A stretch of DNA of 64,000 nucleotides from Mycobacterium asiaticum (GTDB lineage: Bacteria > Actinomycetota > Actinomycetes > Mycobacteriales > Mycobacteriaceae), in NCBI RefSeq assembly GCF_001673635.1, contig NZ_LZMH01000061.1, positions 121,235-185,234 on the forward strand, in the 5' to 3' direction. The position numbers and the translations under genes are program-made. This document shows, in pieces, positions 16,894-25,575 of the stretch (position 1 is its first letter; each line of letters opens with the position of its first letter). A model generated the notes under the pieces. The model was not told the DNA's origin. It made no database searches and saw nothing but the letters and a program-made list of their open reading frames with translations.

Positions 16894-17901
16894 CTAGGCC
16901 TCCACGCCGCTCGCTGTCTCACCGACATGGTGCCGCGGAAACGAGGAAACGATGGCGTCAACCGGGGACCGCCACGTCATGCCGAAGTCGCCCAGCGTGC
17001 GCGAATCGTCGGTCGGCGTGGCCGCGATCAACAGCAGCGCGGCCTCGTAGCTGAGCCCGTCACCCAGCGGCACGATCCCCGACAGCGCATCACCGACCCT
17101 GCTCAGGGCGCGAAACACCCGGTGGTCCAACGGGATTCGGATGGAACGGCGACCGGCCCCACGCTCGAGGGCGGTAATCATGTCGTCGAACGCGACGAGC
17201 TCCCCGCCGCACACATAGCGCCGCGGGCCACGTCCCGGACTCATGAGGGCGGCGTGTACATCGGCCACATCCCGGACATCGATCATCTGCATGCCGCCGC
17301 GCAACTTGGGCGCGATGCCGAGTCGCACGATCGGTGCCCAGCCGCGCTCGGTCACGCCCGGCGAGGTGTGGAAGGCCGGCCCCACAACGCTCGACGGATA
17401 GGTGATCACGACGGGCGCACCCTCATCCTGCAGCTTGCGGGCTGCCCGATCGGCATAGCCCTTGGTCTGCGCGTACGGGCTGCGACCCGGTGCGGTCGGG
17501 GTATCGGGGCCGATGATGCCGTCCGGCGGCGGAAACAGGGCGCTGTAGCTGCTCACCATCACAACTGGATCCAGACCCGTCCGCACCGCGTGCCCTAGCA
17601 GCGACTCTGTTGCGTAGGCGTTGACTTCCCACATCAGTGCCGCGCGACGGTTGTCGGTCCCGACGACGCCGGCGGCGTGCAGGACCGCGTCGCAGCCGTC
17701 CAGCAGCGTCTCGATTATGCGCTGCTGCCGGATGTCGCCCTGGTGTATTTCGACCTCGCCGAGTTCGGAAAGCTTGCGCACCACCGGGGCGTCCGCCGCC
17801 CCGGGCTCGACGAGTAGGCGGATGCGGTGGCCCTGGGCGAGCAGGGCTCGGACGCAATGCGCTCCCAGGTATCCGGTCCCGCCGGTGACGCCGATCAGCA
17901 T
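16894..17901 (-). CDS. NAD-dependent epimerase/dehydratase (extended SDR)
   Basis: 335 residues. Rossmann motif GVTGGTGYLGAHCV at the N-terminus, acidic residue after beta-2 (VEPGAAD), Ser region VMVSSYSALF and YxxxK in YAQTKGYADRA: an extended-SDR sugar-nucleotide or dihydroflavonol/3beta-HSD-like dehydrogenase. The substrate is not evident. Start ATG 17901. Divergent from the PucR gene, with a 17-bp palindrome between them, so the two may be functionally linked. Confidence 0.85.
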   Translation of the reverse strand: MLIGVTGGTGYLGAHCVRALLAQGHRIRLLVEPGAADAPVVRKLSELGEVEIHQGDIRQQRIIETLLDGCDAVLHAAGVVGTDNRRAALMWEVNAYATESLLGHAVRTGLDPVVMVSSYSALFPPPDGIIGPDTPTAPGRSPYAQTKGYADRAARKLQDEGAPVVITYPSSVVGPAFHTSPGVTERGWAPIVRLGIAPKLRGGMQMIDVRDVADVHAALMSPGRGPRRYVCGGELVAFDDMITALERGAGRRSIRIPLDHRVFRALSRVGDALSGIVPLGDGLSYEAALLLIAATPTDDSRTLGDFGMTWRSPVDAIVSSFPRHHVGETASGVEA

Positions 17902-17952
17902 GGTTCTCCCTCATCTTGGCTCGTCGGGGCGACGGCCGACGGTTCCATATTA

Positions 17953-17969
17953 CGATGCCAGTGGCATCG
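17953..17969. promoter_or_regulatory. 17-bp palindrome between the SDR and PucR genes
   Basis: CGATGCCA, one central G, TGGCATCG: eight perfect base pairs of symmetry. It lies 52 bases before the SDR start and 65 before the PucR start, a suitable place for an operator shared by the divergent promoters. Confidence 0.55.
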
Positions 17970-18033
17970 AAAACTAGGGGCACCGCGGGGGTTTGCTGAT
18001 TACGCTGTTAGCAGTCCTATTGGGGAGCGTCGC

Positions 18034-19557
18034 GTGATCACTTTGGACCGCCTGGTCAATGTGCTGGGCAGCTACGGGGTTCGGCTGCGCTCGGCGACGG
18101 TTCCGCGGTCGACCGAACTGGGCAGCGTCGTAATCCACGAGGCAGACCAGAACGGTCCCGTGCTGGGCGATGTCCTGCTGGCCATCGACGCCGGCTCACA
18201 CGAGGAAGCGCTGCAATGGGCGGCGTCGGCGCATGCCGTGGTGGTGTTGGTGCGCGCGAGCGCCGTACCCGCGAAGCCGGACGACGACGCGCGGGTCGGC
18301 GCGGTGCTGGTGGTCGACGACGCGCTGTCGTGGAGCGAGCTGGCGGCGGTCGTCTACGGGCTGGTGCTCGAGGGCCGCGAAACCGCGGCGGGCCGCGGTC
18401 CGACCGATCTGTTCGCACTTACCGACAGCCTGGCCGATGCCATCGGGAGCGCCGTGGTCATTCACGATCGCCTGATGCAGGTGCTGGCCTATTCGCGGCT
18501 GCAGGAGCACGCCGATCCGGCCCGGGTGGAGACCATCCTGCTGCGGCAGACACCCGAGCGCCTGCGCAAGTTCTTCGAAGCCGACGGCGTATTCGCCCAC
18601 TTGGAAGTCTCCGATGACCCGCTGTTCGTCCCGCAGGACGCCGAACACGGCTTGACCGGCCGGATGGTGGTGGCGGTGCGCTCGGGACGCGAACTCATGG
18701 GCTCGGTGTGGGTGGCGTGTTCGGCGCCGCTGGACGGTGCCGCGCGCGCCGCGCTGGCCGACGGCGCGCACACCGTCGCCCTGCATCTGCTGCGGTCGCG
18801 GGCGAGCGCGGACCTCGAACGCCAGGTCGAATCCGATCTGGTCATCCGGTTGTTGGAGGGCAGCGCCGACGCCGCCACGGTCAGCACCAGGCTGGGCCTG
18901 CCGCCGGACCCGCTGCGGGTGATCGCGTTGCAGGCCTCCATCGCCCGGGAACGGGATGCCGCACTGCTGCTGGCATTCGAGCGCGCCACCGCCGGGTTCG
19001 GCTGGTCGCGACCCGGCCGCAGCGCCCTGGTGGCGAAGACGGTGTACACGCTGCTCCCCGGTGGCGAGGCCGCGACGGCGCGTCGCTGGGTCACCGGCTT
19101 GCGCGCCGCCCTGCCGGAGGGGGCGTCGGTGGTGGCGGGCATCAGCGGAGCGGTCGAGGTGTCCGACCTGCCCACCGCGCGCCAAGAGGCCGACGAGTGC
19201 TTGGCGCTACATGAGGCGTCGCCGACGGCCGCCACGCCGGTGTACGACGAGTCATGGGACGACATCCTTCTTCAGCGGTTGCGGACGGCAGCGCGGTCGG
19301 GTCGGTCCCCGGACCGCGGACCGGTGGCCGAACTGCGCCGCCACGACACCGCGAACGGGACCGAGTACGTGGCCACGCTGCGGGCTTGGCTGGAGGCGCA
19401 GGGCGATCCCGCGGAGGCCGGCCAGCGGCTGGGCGTGCACGAGAACACCGTGCGGTACCGGATGCGCAAGATGGCCGAGATCACCAATCTGGCGCTGGAC
19501 GACGCCAAGAAACGGTTGGCCATGATGATCCAGCTCGCGGCCGGCGACAGCGACTGA
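18034..19557 (+). CDS. PucR-family transcriptional regulator
   Basis: 507 residues. N-terminal PucR sensory domain, a middle GGDEF-like/CdaR segment, and the C-terminal PucR helix-turn-helix (LRAWLEAQGDPAEAGQRLGV then HENTVRYRMRKM). Such proteins regulate catabolic or nitrogen-related genes in response to a small molecule. Start GTG 18034 with SD GGGGAG eight bases upstream; this agrees with the usual N-terminus (ITLDRLVNVLG). The divergent dehydrogenase gene is the obvious candidate target. Confidence 0.9.
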   Translation: MITLDRLVNVLGSYGVRLRSATVPRSTELGSVVIHEADQNGPVLGDVLLAIDAGSHEEALQWAASAHAVVVLVRASAVPAKPDDDARVGAVLVVDDALSWSELAAVVYGLVLEGRETAAGRGPTDLFALTDSLADAIGSAVVIHDRLMQVLAYSRLQEHADPARVETILLRQTPERLRKFFEADGVFAHLEVSDDPLFVPQDAEHGLTGRMVVAVRSGRELMGSVWVACSAPLDGAARAALADGAHTVALHLLRSRASADLERQVESDLVIRLLEGSADAATVSTRLGLPPDPLRVIALQASIARERDAALLLAFERATAGFGWSRPGRSALVAKTVYTLLPGGEAATARRWVTGLRAALPEGASVVAGISGAVEVSDLPTARQEADECLALHEASPTAATPVYDESWDDILLQRLRTAARSGRSPDRGPVAELRRHDTANGTEYVATLRAWLEAQGDPAEAGQRLGVHENTVRYRMRKMAEITNLALDDAKKRLAMMIQLAAGDSD

Positions 19558-19573
19558 TCGTCCTGTCGCAACG

Positions 19574-19600
19574 GGACAATGCGCGGGTGCGGGATTGTCC
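19574..19600. promoter_or_regulatory. Inverted repeat upstream of the Rv1733c-like gene
   Basis: GGACAAT and ATTGTCC with a 13-base spacer, 17 bases after the PucR stop and 93 before the next start. It may be an operator or an RNA hairpin; there is no T-tract and it is not a DosR box of the usual form. Confidence 0.35.
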
Positions 19601-19692
19601 GCTTCCGTCAACGCGGGGGGCTGTCGGCCGCATCACCATGGAGGTGTCGAACAGAGCAGGACGCCCGACGCGCCTGCCCGATAGGAGCACCG

Positions 19693-20319
19693 ATGCCTAC
19701 CCCGCAACCCGATCAGCGACGGCGTGACCGCCGCCGCTCGGACGAGGGTGCCGACATGGAGACTTTCACCCTGGGTCTGCCGAGGTGGCTTCGGGTGCTG
19801 TTCGGCCGCAATCCTCTGATCCGCCGCAGCGACCGAATCGAAGCGCTGGTCCTGGCGTTGGCGGTCGCGGTGGCGCTGCTGGCGGCACCCATTGCGGCCG
19901 CCGTCGGCACGGCGATCCACGACTCGCGCGCCCGCTCCTACGCCGAGCAGGCACAGAGTCGTATCGCGGTCGACGCGACCGTCCTCGACCGCCCGGCTCG
20001 CAGCGACAGCACCTGGGTGCAGGCCCGATGGTTCGCTGCCGGGGTCGAGCACACCGGTCTGGTCCAGTCGGAATCGGCGCCGAAGCCCGGCGCGGTGATC
20101 GACATACCGGTGAACCCGGACGGCTCCTACGCCGGGCCGCCGCACATGTCCGCGGCCAGGGAGGCGGTGCTGGTGGCCCTGGCGATCTGGTTGAACGTGG
20201 CCGTCGCCGCGGCGGCCCTCGTCGCAGGCACCCGGGCGGCGTGCAACCGGGCCCGCGATGCCGATTGGCGGCCCGAGCTGCTGACCAACGAGGGCAACGA
20301 ACACCCCAGCCGGCCGTAA
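19693..20319 (+). CDS. Rv1733c-like membrane protein
   Basis: 208 residues. After an Arg-rich N-terminus comes the family hallmark FGRNPLIRRSDRIEAL, then a transmembrane segment (about 49-71), an extracytoplasmic domain (TWVQARWFAAGVEHTGLV) and a second membrane helix near 165-190. The pattern matches M. tuberculosis Rv1733c, a DosR-regulon membrane antigen of unknown function. Start ATG 19693 with SD AGGAG; ATG 19756 is a shorter alternative. I see no clear DosR box upstream, so control by hypoxia is not supported here. Confidence 0.8.
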   Translation: MPTPQPDQRRRDRRRSDEGADMETFTLGLPRWLRVLFGRNPLIRRSDRIEALVLALAVAVALLAAPIAAAVGTAIHDSRARSYAEQAQSRIAVDATVLDRPARSDSTWVQARWFAAGVEHTGLVQSESAPKPGAVIDIPVNPDGSYAGPPHMSAAREAVLVALAIWLNVAVAAAALVAGTRAACNRARDADWRPELLTNEGNEHPSRP

Positions 20320-20347
20320 CGAACTCTGCCCCGGAGGGGGCCTCCCA

Positions 20348-20393
20348 GTCGTCAGGGGCGGTTGCTGTCTCCCCGCCCGCCCCTGGCGACGAC
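20348..20393. other. GC-rich stem-loop between the Rv1733c-like and Gre-like genes
   Basis: The arm GTCGTCAGGGGCGG pairs with CCGCCCCTGgcgACGAC (3-base bulge) around a 15-base loop. It lies after the Rv1733c-like stop and 24 bases before the next start; there is no T-run. It could protect or attenuate the transcript. Confidence 0.4.
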
Positions 20394-20417
20394 CACTTGA
20401 ATAGGAAAGGGCATGTA

Positions 20418-20885
20418 GTGACGGTGCAACGCAAGGCGCAGCGGGTGTGGATCTCGAAGCAGGCTCACGACCGGTTGCAGCGAGAGTTGGCGACGTTGCG
20501 TCGACGGTGTCTCTCCGCGATCGACAGCGGTGACGAGGACCGCGCCGACGACATCCACCGCTGGCAGTCAAGGATCCAGGAAATCCACGATCTGCTGGTC
20601 GACGTGACCGTCGGCCAGGACCCGCCGGATGACGGGATCGCGGAGCCGGGAATGGTTTTGACCATCCGTTACGACGACACCGGGGAGGTCGAGACCTTCC
20701 TGCTAGGTCTGCGCGGAGCCGAGCCCGGCGACCTCGAGGTCTACTCGGTCCATTCCCCGCTGGGCGCCGCATTGGAAGGAGCGCGCCCCGGCGAGCGGCG
20801 AACCTACGCGATGCCCAACGGTGCTCAGCTCACGGTCACACTGCTGCGAGCGGTCCCTTACGGGATGCACACGGGCGCGGCGTGA
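20418..20885 (+). CDS. GreA/Rnk-like transcription factor (Rv3788-like)
   Basis: 155 residues. N-terminal coiled-coil (KQAHDRLQRELATLRRRCLS and following helix) and C-terminal GreA/GreB-type FKBP-like domain (VLTIRYDDTGEVETFLLG, VYSVHSPLGAALEGARPGE). It resembles the M. tuberculosis Gre-fold homolog Rv3788, which binds RNA polymerase without being a true cleavage factor. The tip of the coiled coil here has the acidic pair of residues (GDEDRADD) that would point into the secondary channel. Start GTG 20418 with SD AGGAAAGG. Converges with the DUF2231 gene, one base between the stop codons. Confidence 0.8.
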   Translation: MTVQRKAQRVWISKQAHDRLQRELATLRRRCLSAIDSGDEDRADDIHRWQSRIQEIHDLLVDVTVGQDPPDDGIAEPGMVLTIRYDDTGEVETFLLGLRGAEPGDLEVYSVHSPLGAALEGARPGERRTYAMPNGAQLTVTLLRAVPYGMHTGAA

Positions 20886-20886
20886 T

Positions 20887-21456
20887 TCACGCGGCACGCT
20901 GGTATTCGACCGGACTCCGGTGCGTCACCGCGCGAAGCGGCTCCCACCGGAACATCCCGGCGCCCTGCGCATAGGAAAGGTGCCCACCGAGTGCGCCGCC
21001 CACACTGATCGCCGTGAGGCCGGCGAGGGTGTACGCCCGCGCCGCCCGGAGTCGATTTTTGCGGTACGCCCGATAGGACAGAGAGAACATCACAACGCCG
21101 GCGAAATTGGAGAGCGCGTGCACAAGCCCTACCCGCTGCTGTCGCCGGCCGAGCAGCGCGTAATCTGCCCAGCCGGCCAGCAGCGTGGGTGGCGTGGCGG
21201 CCAGACCGACGGCAATGAGTCGGCGGGCGGTGGTGACGTCTTTGAAGATGACGTCGAACACCGCCGACGTCATCCAGGTGCCCACCGGAATCGTGATGAG
21301 CAGCGGGTGGACGGGGTGGCCGAGCCAGGATCCGCGCAGGAGCCTGGCCAGGCCACCACGGCCGACCACTCGTCCGGCGACACGAGCGGCGACCGCTGCG
21401 GGTTCGTCGAGTACCTCGAGTTCCTCGACGCTGCCCAAGACGTGATGCAGGTTCAT
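20887..21456 (-). CDS. DUF2231 membrane protein
   Basis: 189 residues with four hydrophobic segments (about 55-70, 80-100, 113-130, 144-165) and the family motif GHPVHPLLITIPVGTW. DUF2231 proteins are small inner-membrane proteins, sometimes haem-associated; the two His in GHPVHP fit that but prove nothing. Start ATG 21456. There is a poor SigF-like element just upstream that I do not count. Confidence 0.8.
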   Translation of the reverse strand: MNLHHVLGSVEELEVLDEPAAVAARVAGRVVGRGGLARLLRGSWLGHPVHPLLITIPVGTWMTSAVFDVIFKDVTTARRLIAVGLAATPPTLLAGWADYALLGRRQQRVGLVHALSNFAGVVMFSLSYRAYRKNRLRAARAYTLAGLTAISVGGALGGHLSYAQGAGMFRWEPLRAVTHRSPVEYQRAA

Positions 21457-21503
21457 TGCGCCTGACTACCCCGTTGCGCGGCGTCGAACCGCGCAACCGA
21501 GCT

Positions 21504-22403
21504 TTACGTCAGGACCGCCGACAGGTAACCCGACGCCTTGCCGAACGCGGTCAGCTCGTCGTCGGGAAGCGCGAATCCATGTGCGGCGTAGGCCTCTTCG
21601 GTGTTCCTGACTTCCGGCCGCCAGCCGAGCGCGGTCAGGTATTCGGCAGCGCTGTTGCGTTCCCCGGTGTAGAACAATTCCGCCAGGTTGATGTTGGAGC
21701 CGATGCGGCGCGAGCGCTCGGTCAGTTTTTCCGCCCAGTCGGACGGGATGTTGCGCATGTCCATGTGTTCGGTAGCGATCCTGCTGCCGGGTGCCGACAG
21801 GGCGGAGATGTTGTCGAACAACCGGTCCTGCGCCTCGGGCGGCAGGTAGACCAGCAGGCCTTCGGCGATCCAGGCCGTCGGTAGCCGCGCATCGAATCCC
21901 GCCGCTTGCAGGGCTGACGGCCAGTCGTCGCGCAGGTCGATCGCCACCGTGCGACGCTGAGCGGCGGGCTCGGCGCCCAGGTCCGCCAGCGTGCGCGTCT
22001 TGAATTCGATGACCTCGGGCTGGTCGATCTCGTAGACGACCGTGCCCGCCGGCCACGGCAGCCGGTAAGCCCGCGTGTCCAGCCCCGAGGCCAGGATCAC
22101 CACCTGCCGAACGCCAGACCCGGTCGCCTCGACAAAGAAGTCGTCGAAGAATCGGGTGCGCACGGTGATCTGCTCCTTCATCGCTTGGCGGGTCACCAGG
22201 GGATCGTCGATGTCCCCGAGGTCGCCGTCGAGCAGCTTGACGAAGGTATCGATGCCGACCGCCCGAACGAGCGGGGCCGCCCACGGATCGTCGAGCAGCG
22301 CCTCGGGCCCTTCCGAAGCAATCGCGCGCGAGGTGGCGACGGCCGTGGCGGTCGCTCCCACGCTCGAAGCCAGATCCCAGGTGTCGTTGTCGGTCCGAGC
22401 CAC
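21504..22403 (-). CDS. Putative SAM-dependent O-methyltransferase (PPM family)
   Basis: 299 residues of the mycobacterial Rv0146/Rv0731c-type family (TIGR00027-like). Features: N-terminal TDNDTWDLASSVGATATAVA, TRFFDDFF, the SAM-binding segment VVILASGLDTRAYRLPWP, then YEIDQPEVIEFK, and AEGLLVYLP. It should methylate a carboxylate or hydroxyl on a lipid-type substrate. Start GTG 22403 with SD GGGAGGAG. Divergent from the LipN-like esterase; the 200-base gap contains promoters for both. Confidence 0.9.
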   Translation of the reverse strand: MARTDNDTWDLASSVGATATAVATSRAIASEGPEALLDDPWAAPLVRAVGIDTFVKLLDGDLGDIDDPLVTRQAMKEQITVRTRFFDDFFVEATGSGVRQVVILASGLDTRAYRLPWPAGTVVYEIDQPEVIEFKTRTLADLGAEPAAQRRTVAIDLRDDWPSALQAAGFDARLPTAWIAEGLLVYLPPEAQDRLFDNISALSAPGSRIATEHMDMRNIPSDWAEKLTERSRRIGSNINLAELFYTGERNSAAEYLTALGWRPEVRNTEEAYAAHGFALPDDELTAFGKASGYLSAVLT

Positions 22404-22548
22404 GCCCGTCTCCTCCCAGCGGATCCCGCCGCATAGTTAGCGTATATAACTTCTCGATCCACTGTACGCGGCAACCGGTGGATGCTTTCGAGCGTCGCGA
22501 TGGCCAGGATCGTGTGTCCACGGCTCGGTGCACCCGGCCGGCTGGATA

Positions 22549-22588
22549 TTGAACCAAATATATGTTCCGGCTAGGGTTCGTCCGAACC
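22549..22588 (+). promoter_or_regulatory. Housekeeping promoter with overlapping operator for the esterase operon
   Basis: TTGAAC (22549-22554), a 17-base spacer and TAGGGT (22572-22577), a good SigA-type promoter. A perfect dyad GGTTCG-TC-CGAACC (22575-22588) overlaps the -10 and the start point, the place for a repressor. The ATG of the esterase follows at 22605. Confidence 0.6.
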
Positions 22589-22604
22589 GAGCGAAGGGGA
22601 AGCC

Positions 22605-23687
22605 ATGGCGCGTGGGCGTTTCAAAGCGCGTCCCATTGCGATGACCAACGGGGCGCTCCGGCTCGGCATGATGGTCTTGCCGCGGATTCCGGCTCCGGCG
22701 AAGCGCCTGCTTGCCGGCGGTCGGCGGATCACGGTCGACGGCAACACCCTGGATGCGACGGCACAGCTGATACTTGCCGCACAACGAGTTTCGCGTACCG
22801 GTGGTCTCGGGGCCTCCGGCGACCCGGAGATCGCCCGCGCGCTGATGCGCGATTCGCACGTGGCGATGGCTCCCAGAATCCCGGTGCCGACGAAAGACCT
22901 CACCATCCCTGGACCCGCCGGCGCGCTGCGGACGAGGCACTACCGGGCGACCGGCGCGACACCGGCGCCGCTGCTCGTCTTCTTTCACGGCGGCGGGTTT
23001 GTCGTCGGCGACATCGAATCTCACGACGGGCTGTGCCGAATGATCTGCCGGGACGCCGCGGTCCAGGTGTTGTCGGTCGAATACCGATTGGCGCCCGAAC
23101 ACAAGGCCCCCGCTGCCGTCGAGGACTGCGTCGCGGCGTATCGATGGGCGCTCCAACACGCCGCGGAGATGGGCGCGGATCCATCTCGGGTCGGCGTCGG
23201 CGGTGACAGTGCCGGCGGGACCTTGGCGGCGCTCGTCACGCTGCACTGCCGCGACGACGGCATCCCCCAGCCGGCGCTGCAGGTACTGCTCTACCCCGCA
23301 CTCGATCTTGCCGGTCAAACCCGATCGCGGGCGCTGTTCTCGGACGGGTTTTTCATCTCCAGGTCCGAGATCGACTGGTTCACCGAATCGTTTCTCGGCG
23401 GCACCGACATCGCGGCCGACGATCCGCGGATGTCGCCGCTGCGAGCCGATCTGACGGGACTGGCGCCCGCCCTGGTGTTCACCGGTGGATTCGACCCGCT
23501 GCGCGACGAGGGCAACGAGTATGCCGCCGCCCTGCGTCGGGCGGGAGTCGCCGTGCACCACCAGCAGTTCGACACGCTCCCGCACGGTTTTGCCAGTCTC
23601 GCCCCGATGGGAGGTGGCAGCGCCGATGCGATAGCTTCGGCGATCTCGGCAATTCGGACCCACTTCGGCCACTATGGAGCAACTTGA
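22605..23687 (+). CDS. LipN-like esterase/lipase (HSL family)
   Basis: 360 residues. Hormone-sensitive-lipase fold: oxyanion motif HGGG (FFHGGGFVVGD), nucleophile GDSAGG, Asp in FDPLRDEG and His in LPHGFASL. The N-terminus (PRIPAPAKRLL, VDGNTLDATAQL) closely follows M. tuberculosis LipN, so hydrolysis of short-chain esters is likely. SD AAGGGGAA precedes the ATG. The stop overlaps the next ATG (TGATG), coupling it to an SDR; the pair could release and then oxidise an alcohol. Confidence 0.88.
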   Translation: MARGRFKARPIAMTNGALRLGMMVLPRIPAPAKRLLAGGRRITVDGNTLDATAQLILAAQRVSRTGGLGASGDPEIARALMRDSHVAMAPRIPVPTKDLTIPGPAGALRTRHYRATGATPAPLLVFFHGGGFVVGDIESHDGLCRMICRDAAVQVLSVEYRLAPEHKAPAAVEDCVAAYRWALQHAAEMGADPSRVGVGGDSAGGTLAALVTLHCRDDGIPQPALQVLLYPALDLAGQTRSRALFSDGFFISRSEIDWFTESFLGGTDIAADDPRMSPLRADLTGLAPALVFTGGFDPLRDEGNEYAAALRRAGVAVHHQQFDTLPHGFASLAPMGGGSADAIASAISAIRTHFGHYGAT

Positions 23688-24427
23688 TGGCATCACTAGA
23701 AGGCAAGGTCGCGTTCGTGACCGGAGCGTCGTCGGGCCTGGGTGCGGCGACCGCGCGACTATTTTCCCGCAGCGGCGCAACGGTTTTCGGTATCGCACGA
23801 GACACCGGTCGGCTGGCCGAGGTGTTCGCCAACATCGAGCGCGGCGCATATGCCGCGACCGACGTGGCCTCGGCGCAGGCCTGCCGGGGCGCGATAACGC
23901 AGTGCGTCGAACGGTTCGGCGGGCTCGATGTGCTGATCAACATCGCGGGCCGCCACCAGATGCGCCGGACCGAGCACATGACTGACGACGACTGGGCCGA
24001 AGACCTCGCGGTCAACCTGAACGGCCCGTTCTTTCTGTGTCGCGCCGCACTTCCCCATCTACTCGCCCGCGGCGGCAACATCGTCAACGTCGCCTCCATC
24101 GCCGGGGTCGAGGGCCAGGCGTATTCGGCCGGTTACTGCTCGGCCAAGCACGGCTTGGTTGGGCTGACCCGCGCGCTGGCGGTCGAGTACACCGCGGATC
24201 GGTTGCGGGTCAACGCCGTATGCCCCGGGGGCATGCTCACCCCGCAGATCGAGCAATTCACCGCCCCGGAGAATCCGAACTACGACCTGATCCTGCGCTC
24301 GGCAGCACCGCGCGGAATGATGCAGCCACACGAAGTCGCCAGTGTCATCGCGTTTCTCGCCAGCGACGACGCCGCGGCCGTCCACGGCGCCGTGTACCGG
24401 GTGGACAACGGCAAGGGTGCCGGCTGA
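23687..24427 (+). CDS. Short-chain dehydrogenase/reductase coupled to the esterase
   Basis: 246 residues, complete classical SDR: TGASSGLG cofactor motif, NIAG (variant of NNAG), Ser in VNVASIAG, YCSAK (YxxxK) and the PGG segment after it. No Asp discriminating strongly for NADH is visible after beta-2 (GIARDTG), so NADP is possible. Start ATG 23687 shares bases with the esterase stop; TTG 23684 one codon earlier is less likely. Confidence 0.9.
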   Translation: MASLEGKVAFVTGASSGLGAATARLFSRSGATVFGIARDTGRLAEVFANIERGAYAATDVASAQACRGAITQCVERFGGLDVLINIAGRHQMRRTEHMTDDDWAEDLAVNLNGPFFLCRAALPHLLARGGNIVNVASIAGVEGQAYSAGYCSAKHGLVGLTRALAVEYTADRLRVNAVCPGGMLTPQIEQFTAPENPNYDLILRSAAPRGMMQPHEVASVIAFLASDDAAAVHGAVYRVDNGKGAG

Positions 24428-24442
24428 TGGCCGAGGCCTGAT

Positions 24443-24799
24443 TCATTGCCGGTAGAAGACGTCGCCCTCAACGGTGATTGTCGACTGGTTCACCCAAAGC
24501 ACATTGAAATAGACCGGCGCAGGCCGACGGGTCTGGCTGCTGATGATTGTCAGGATGCCGCCGTTGGACGACGCGTTCCAGCTGCATGGCCCCGAGGTCG
24601 TCGGTATCCCAGCGCCATTAGCCAATGAGCAACCGCTCTGGCTCACCAGCAGCTGTTCGGATCCGTTGCCCGTGATCCAGAAGCCCACCGGGGCTGCCGC
24701 GCCGCCGGCGTGGGCGGTGCCGGTTGCGGCCGCAAGCAGACCCGTGGCCAAAGCCGTTGCCGCCAGCCACTTCCTGGCCCGCATACCCCACTCGCGCAT
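24443..24799 (-). CDS. Small secreted protein of unknown function
   Basis: 118 residues. Signal peptide: basic MRARKW, hydrophobic ATALATGLLAAATG and a cleavage site AHA-GG near residue 31. The mature part (about 87 residues) has two cysteines, likely a disulfide, and a beta-rich composition (FWITGNGSEQLLV, YFNVLWVNQSTITVEG). Start ATG 24799 with SD AAGGAGA. Not recognised beyond that. Convergent with the SDR, and downstream of the DAPG-hydrolase-like gene on the same strand. Confidence 0.75.
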   Translation of the reverse strand: MREWGMRARKWLAATALATGLLAAATGTAHAGGAAAPVGFWITGNGSEQLLVSQSGCSLANGAGIPTTSGPCSWNASSNGGILTIISSQTRRPAPVYFNVLWVNQSTITVEGDVFYRQ

Positions 24800-24845
24800 G
24801 ATCGTCTCCTTCGATGTTGGACACGATCAGACTCGGCGATGCCGC

Positions 24846-25487
24846 TCAACGGATTCTTGCGGTTTCCTTGATGGTTTCCCGGGCAGTCGTCAGCTGCGGC
24901 AGCAGGTATTCCAGCTGTCCCACCTCTTCGATGTTGTGCTTGACCCAGGCGCGCAACATCTCGTCGGGGAAACGCCGCTGGACCATGCGGTTGATCGGCG
25001 CGAACAGCGGCGTGCGCGCCCCGGCGTCGAGCACCGTCACGTAGTGTGCGCCGTCCGATCCGGCCGACCAGGTGTGCTCGAGCTGGAAGACGATGACGCC
25101 GGCGATCCGCGTCACCAGCCGAATGCCGGTCTCGTCCAGCTTCTCCACGCGGTCGACGACGTCCACCCGGAACTCCGGCCGCGCGCCGAAGGCCTCCACG
25201 ATGCGGAACCGCGCACCCTCGGCGGCGCCGCCACCGGGGGCCGGACGGGCCAGTTCCCAACGGATGTGATCGATCGGATGCCACGCGAGATAGCGGTCGA
25301 TGGTCTGGCCGCCATATTCCATCGTGCCCCCGAGATTGGTGAACCAGTCCAGCAGCATCGCCGGGGTGACACCCGTCAGCACCCGATGGTCGATGGTGAC
25401 GCGGCGACGGCGATGCGGGGCTCGGGTGAAGCGCACTGTCGCGCTGTCGACCGGTCGCAGCGGATAGAGAACGGGACGACCCTGCAT
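24846..25487 (-). CDS. DAPG hydrolase (PhlG)-like protein
   Basis: 213 residues. Resembles the PhlG/DAPG-hydrolase family, zinc enzymes that cleave a C-C bond between an acyl group and a phenolic ring: WHPIDHIRWE in the middle and an HxxxE pair (KHNIEE) in the C-terminal segment that would complete the metal site. START-like fold expected. Start ATG 25487 is 5 bases after GGAGG. Divergent from a TetR regulator with a perfect 22-bp palindrome between them. The natural substrate is probably another acylated aromatic or ring ketone. Family call moderate. Confidence 0.55.
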   Translation of the reverse strand: MQGRPVLYPLRPVDSATVRFTRAPHRRRRVTIDHRVLTGVTPAMLLDWFTNLGGTMEYGGQTIDRYLAWHPIDHIRWELARPAPGGGAAEGARFRIVEAFGARPEFRVDVVDRVEKLDETGIRLVTRIAGVIVFQLEHTWSAGSDGAHYVTVLDAGARTPLFAPINRMVQRRFPDEMLRAWVKHNIEEVGQLEYLLPQLTTARETIKETARIR

Positions 25488-25540
25488 GACAGCCTCCAAG
25501 ATACGGTAACGTTTCTTGCGCCGAGGTTAGGCCGGTGTGG

Positions 25541-25562
25541 CAAGAAACGCAAGCGTTTCTTG
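25541..25562. promoter_or_regulatory. Perfect 22-bp palindrome, TetR operator
   Basis: CAAGAAACGC, AA, GCGTTTCTTG, 14 bases before the TetR start. A related half-site (AACGTTTCTTG, 25508-25518) lies next to the divergent hydrolase start, so one repressor could hold both promoters. The strongest operator-like palindrome in the window. Confidence 0.8.
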
Positions 25563-25575
25563 AAAGGGGTTGGGA

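Noticed and set aside
19574..19600. Inverted repeat as a DosR box for the Rv1733c-like gene
   Set aside because: The arms are GGACAAT/ATTGTCC with a 13-base spacer, not the GGGACT-TTAGTCCC form.
21466..21490. GGTTC and GGGTAG before the DUF2231 gene
   Set aside because: The spacer is 14 and the -35 has a mismatch; not counted as SigF.
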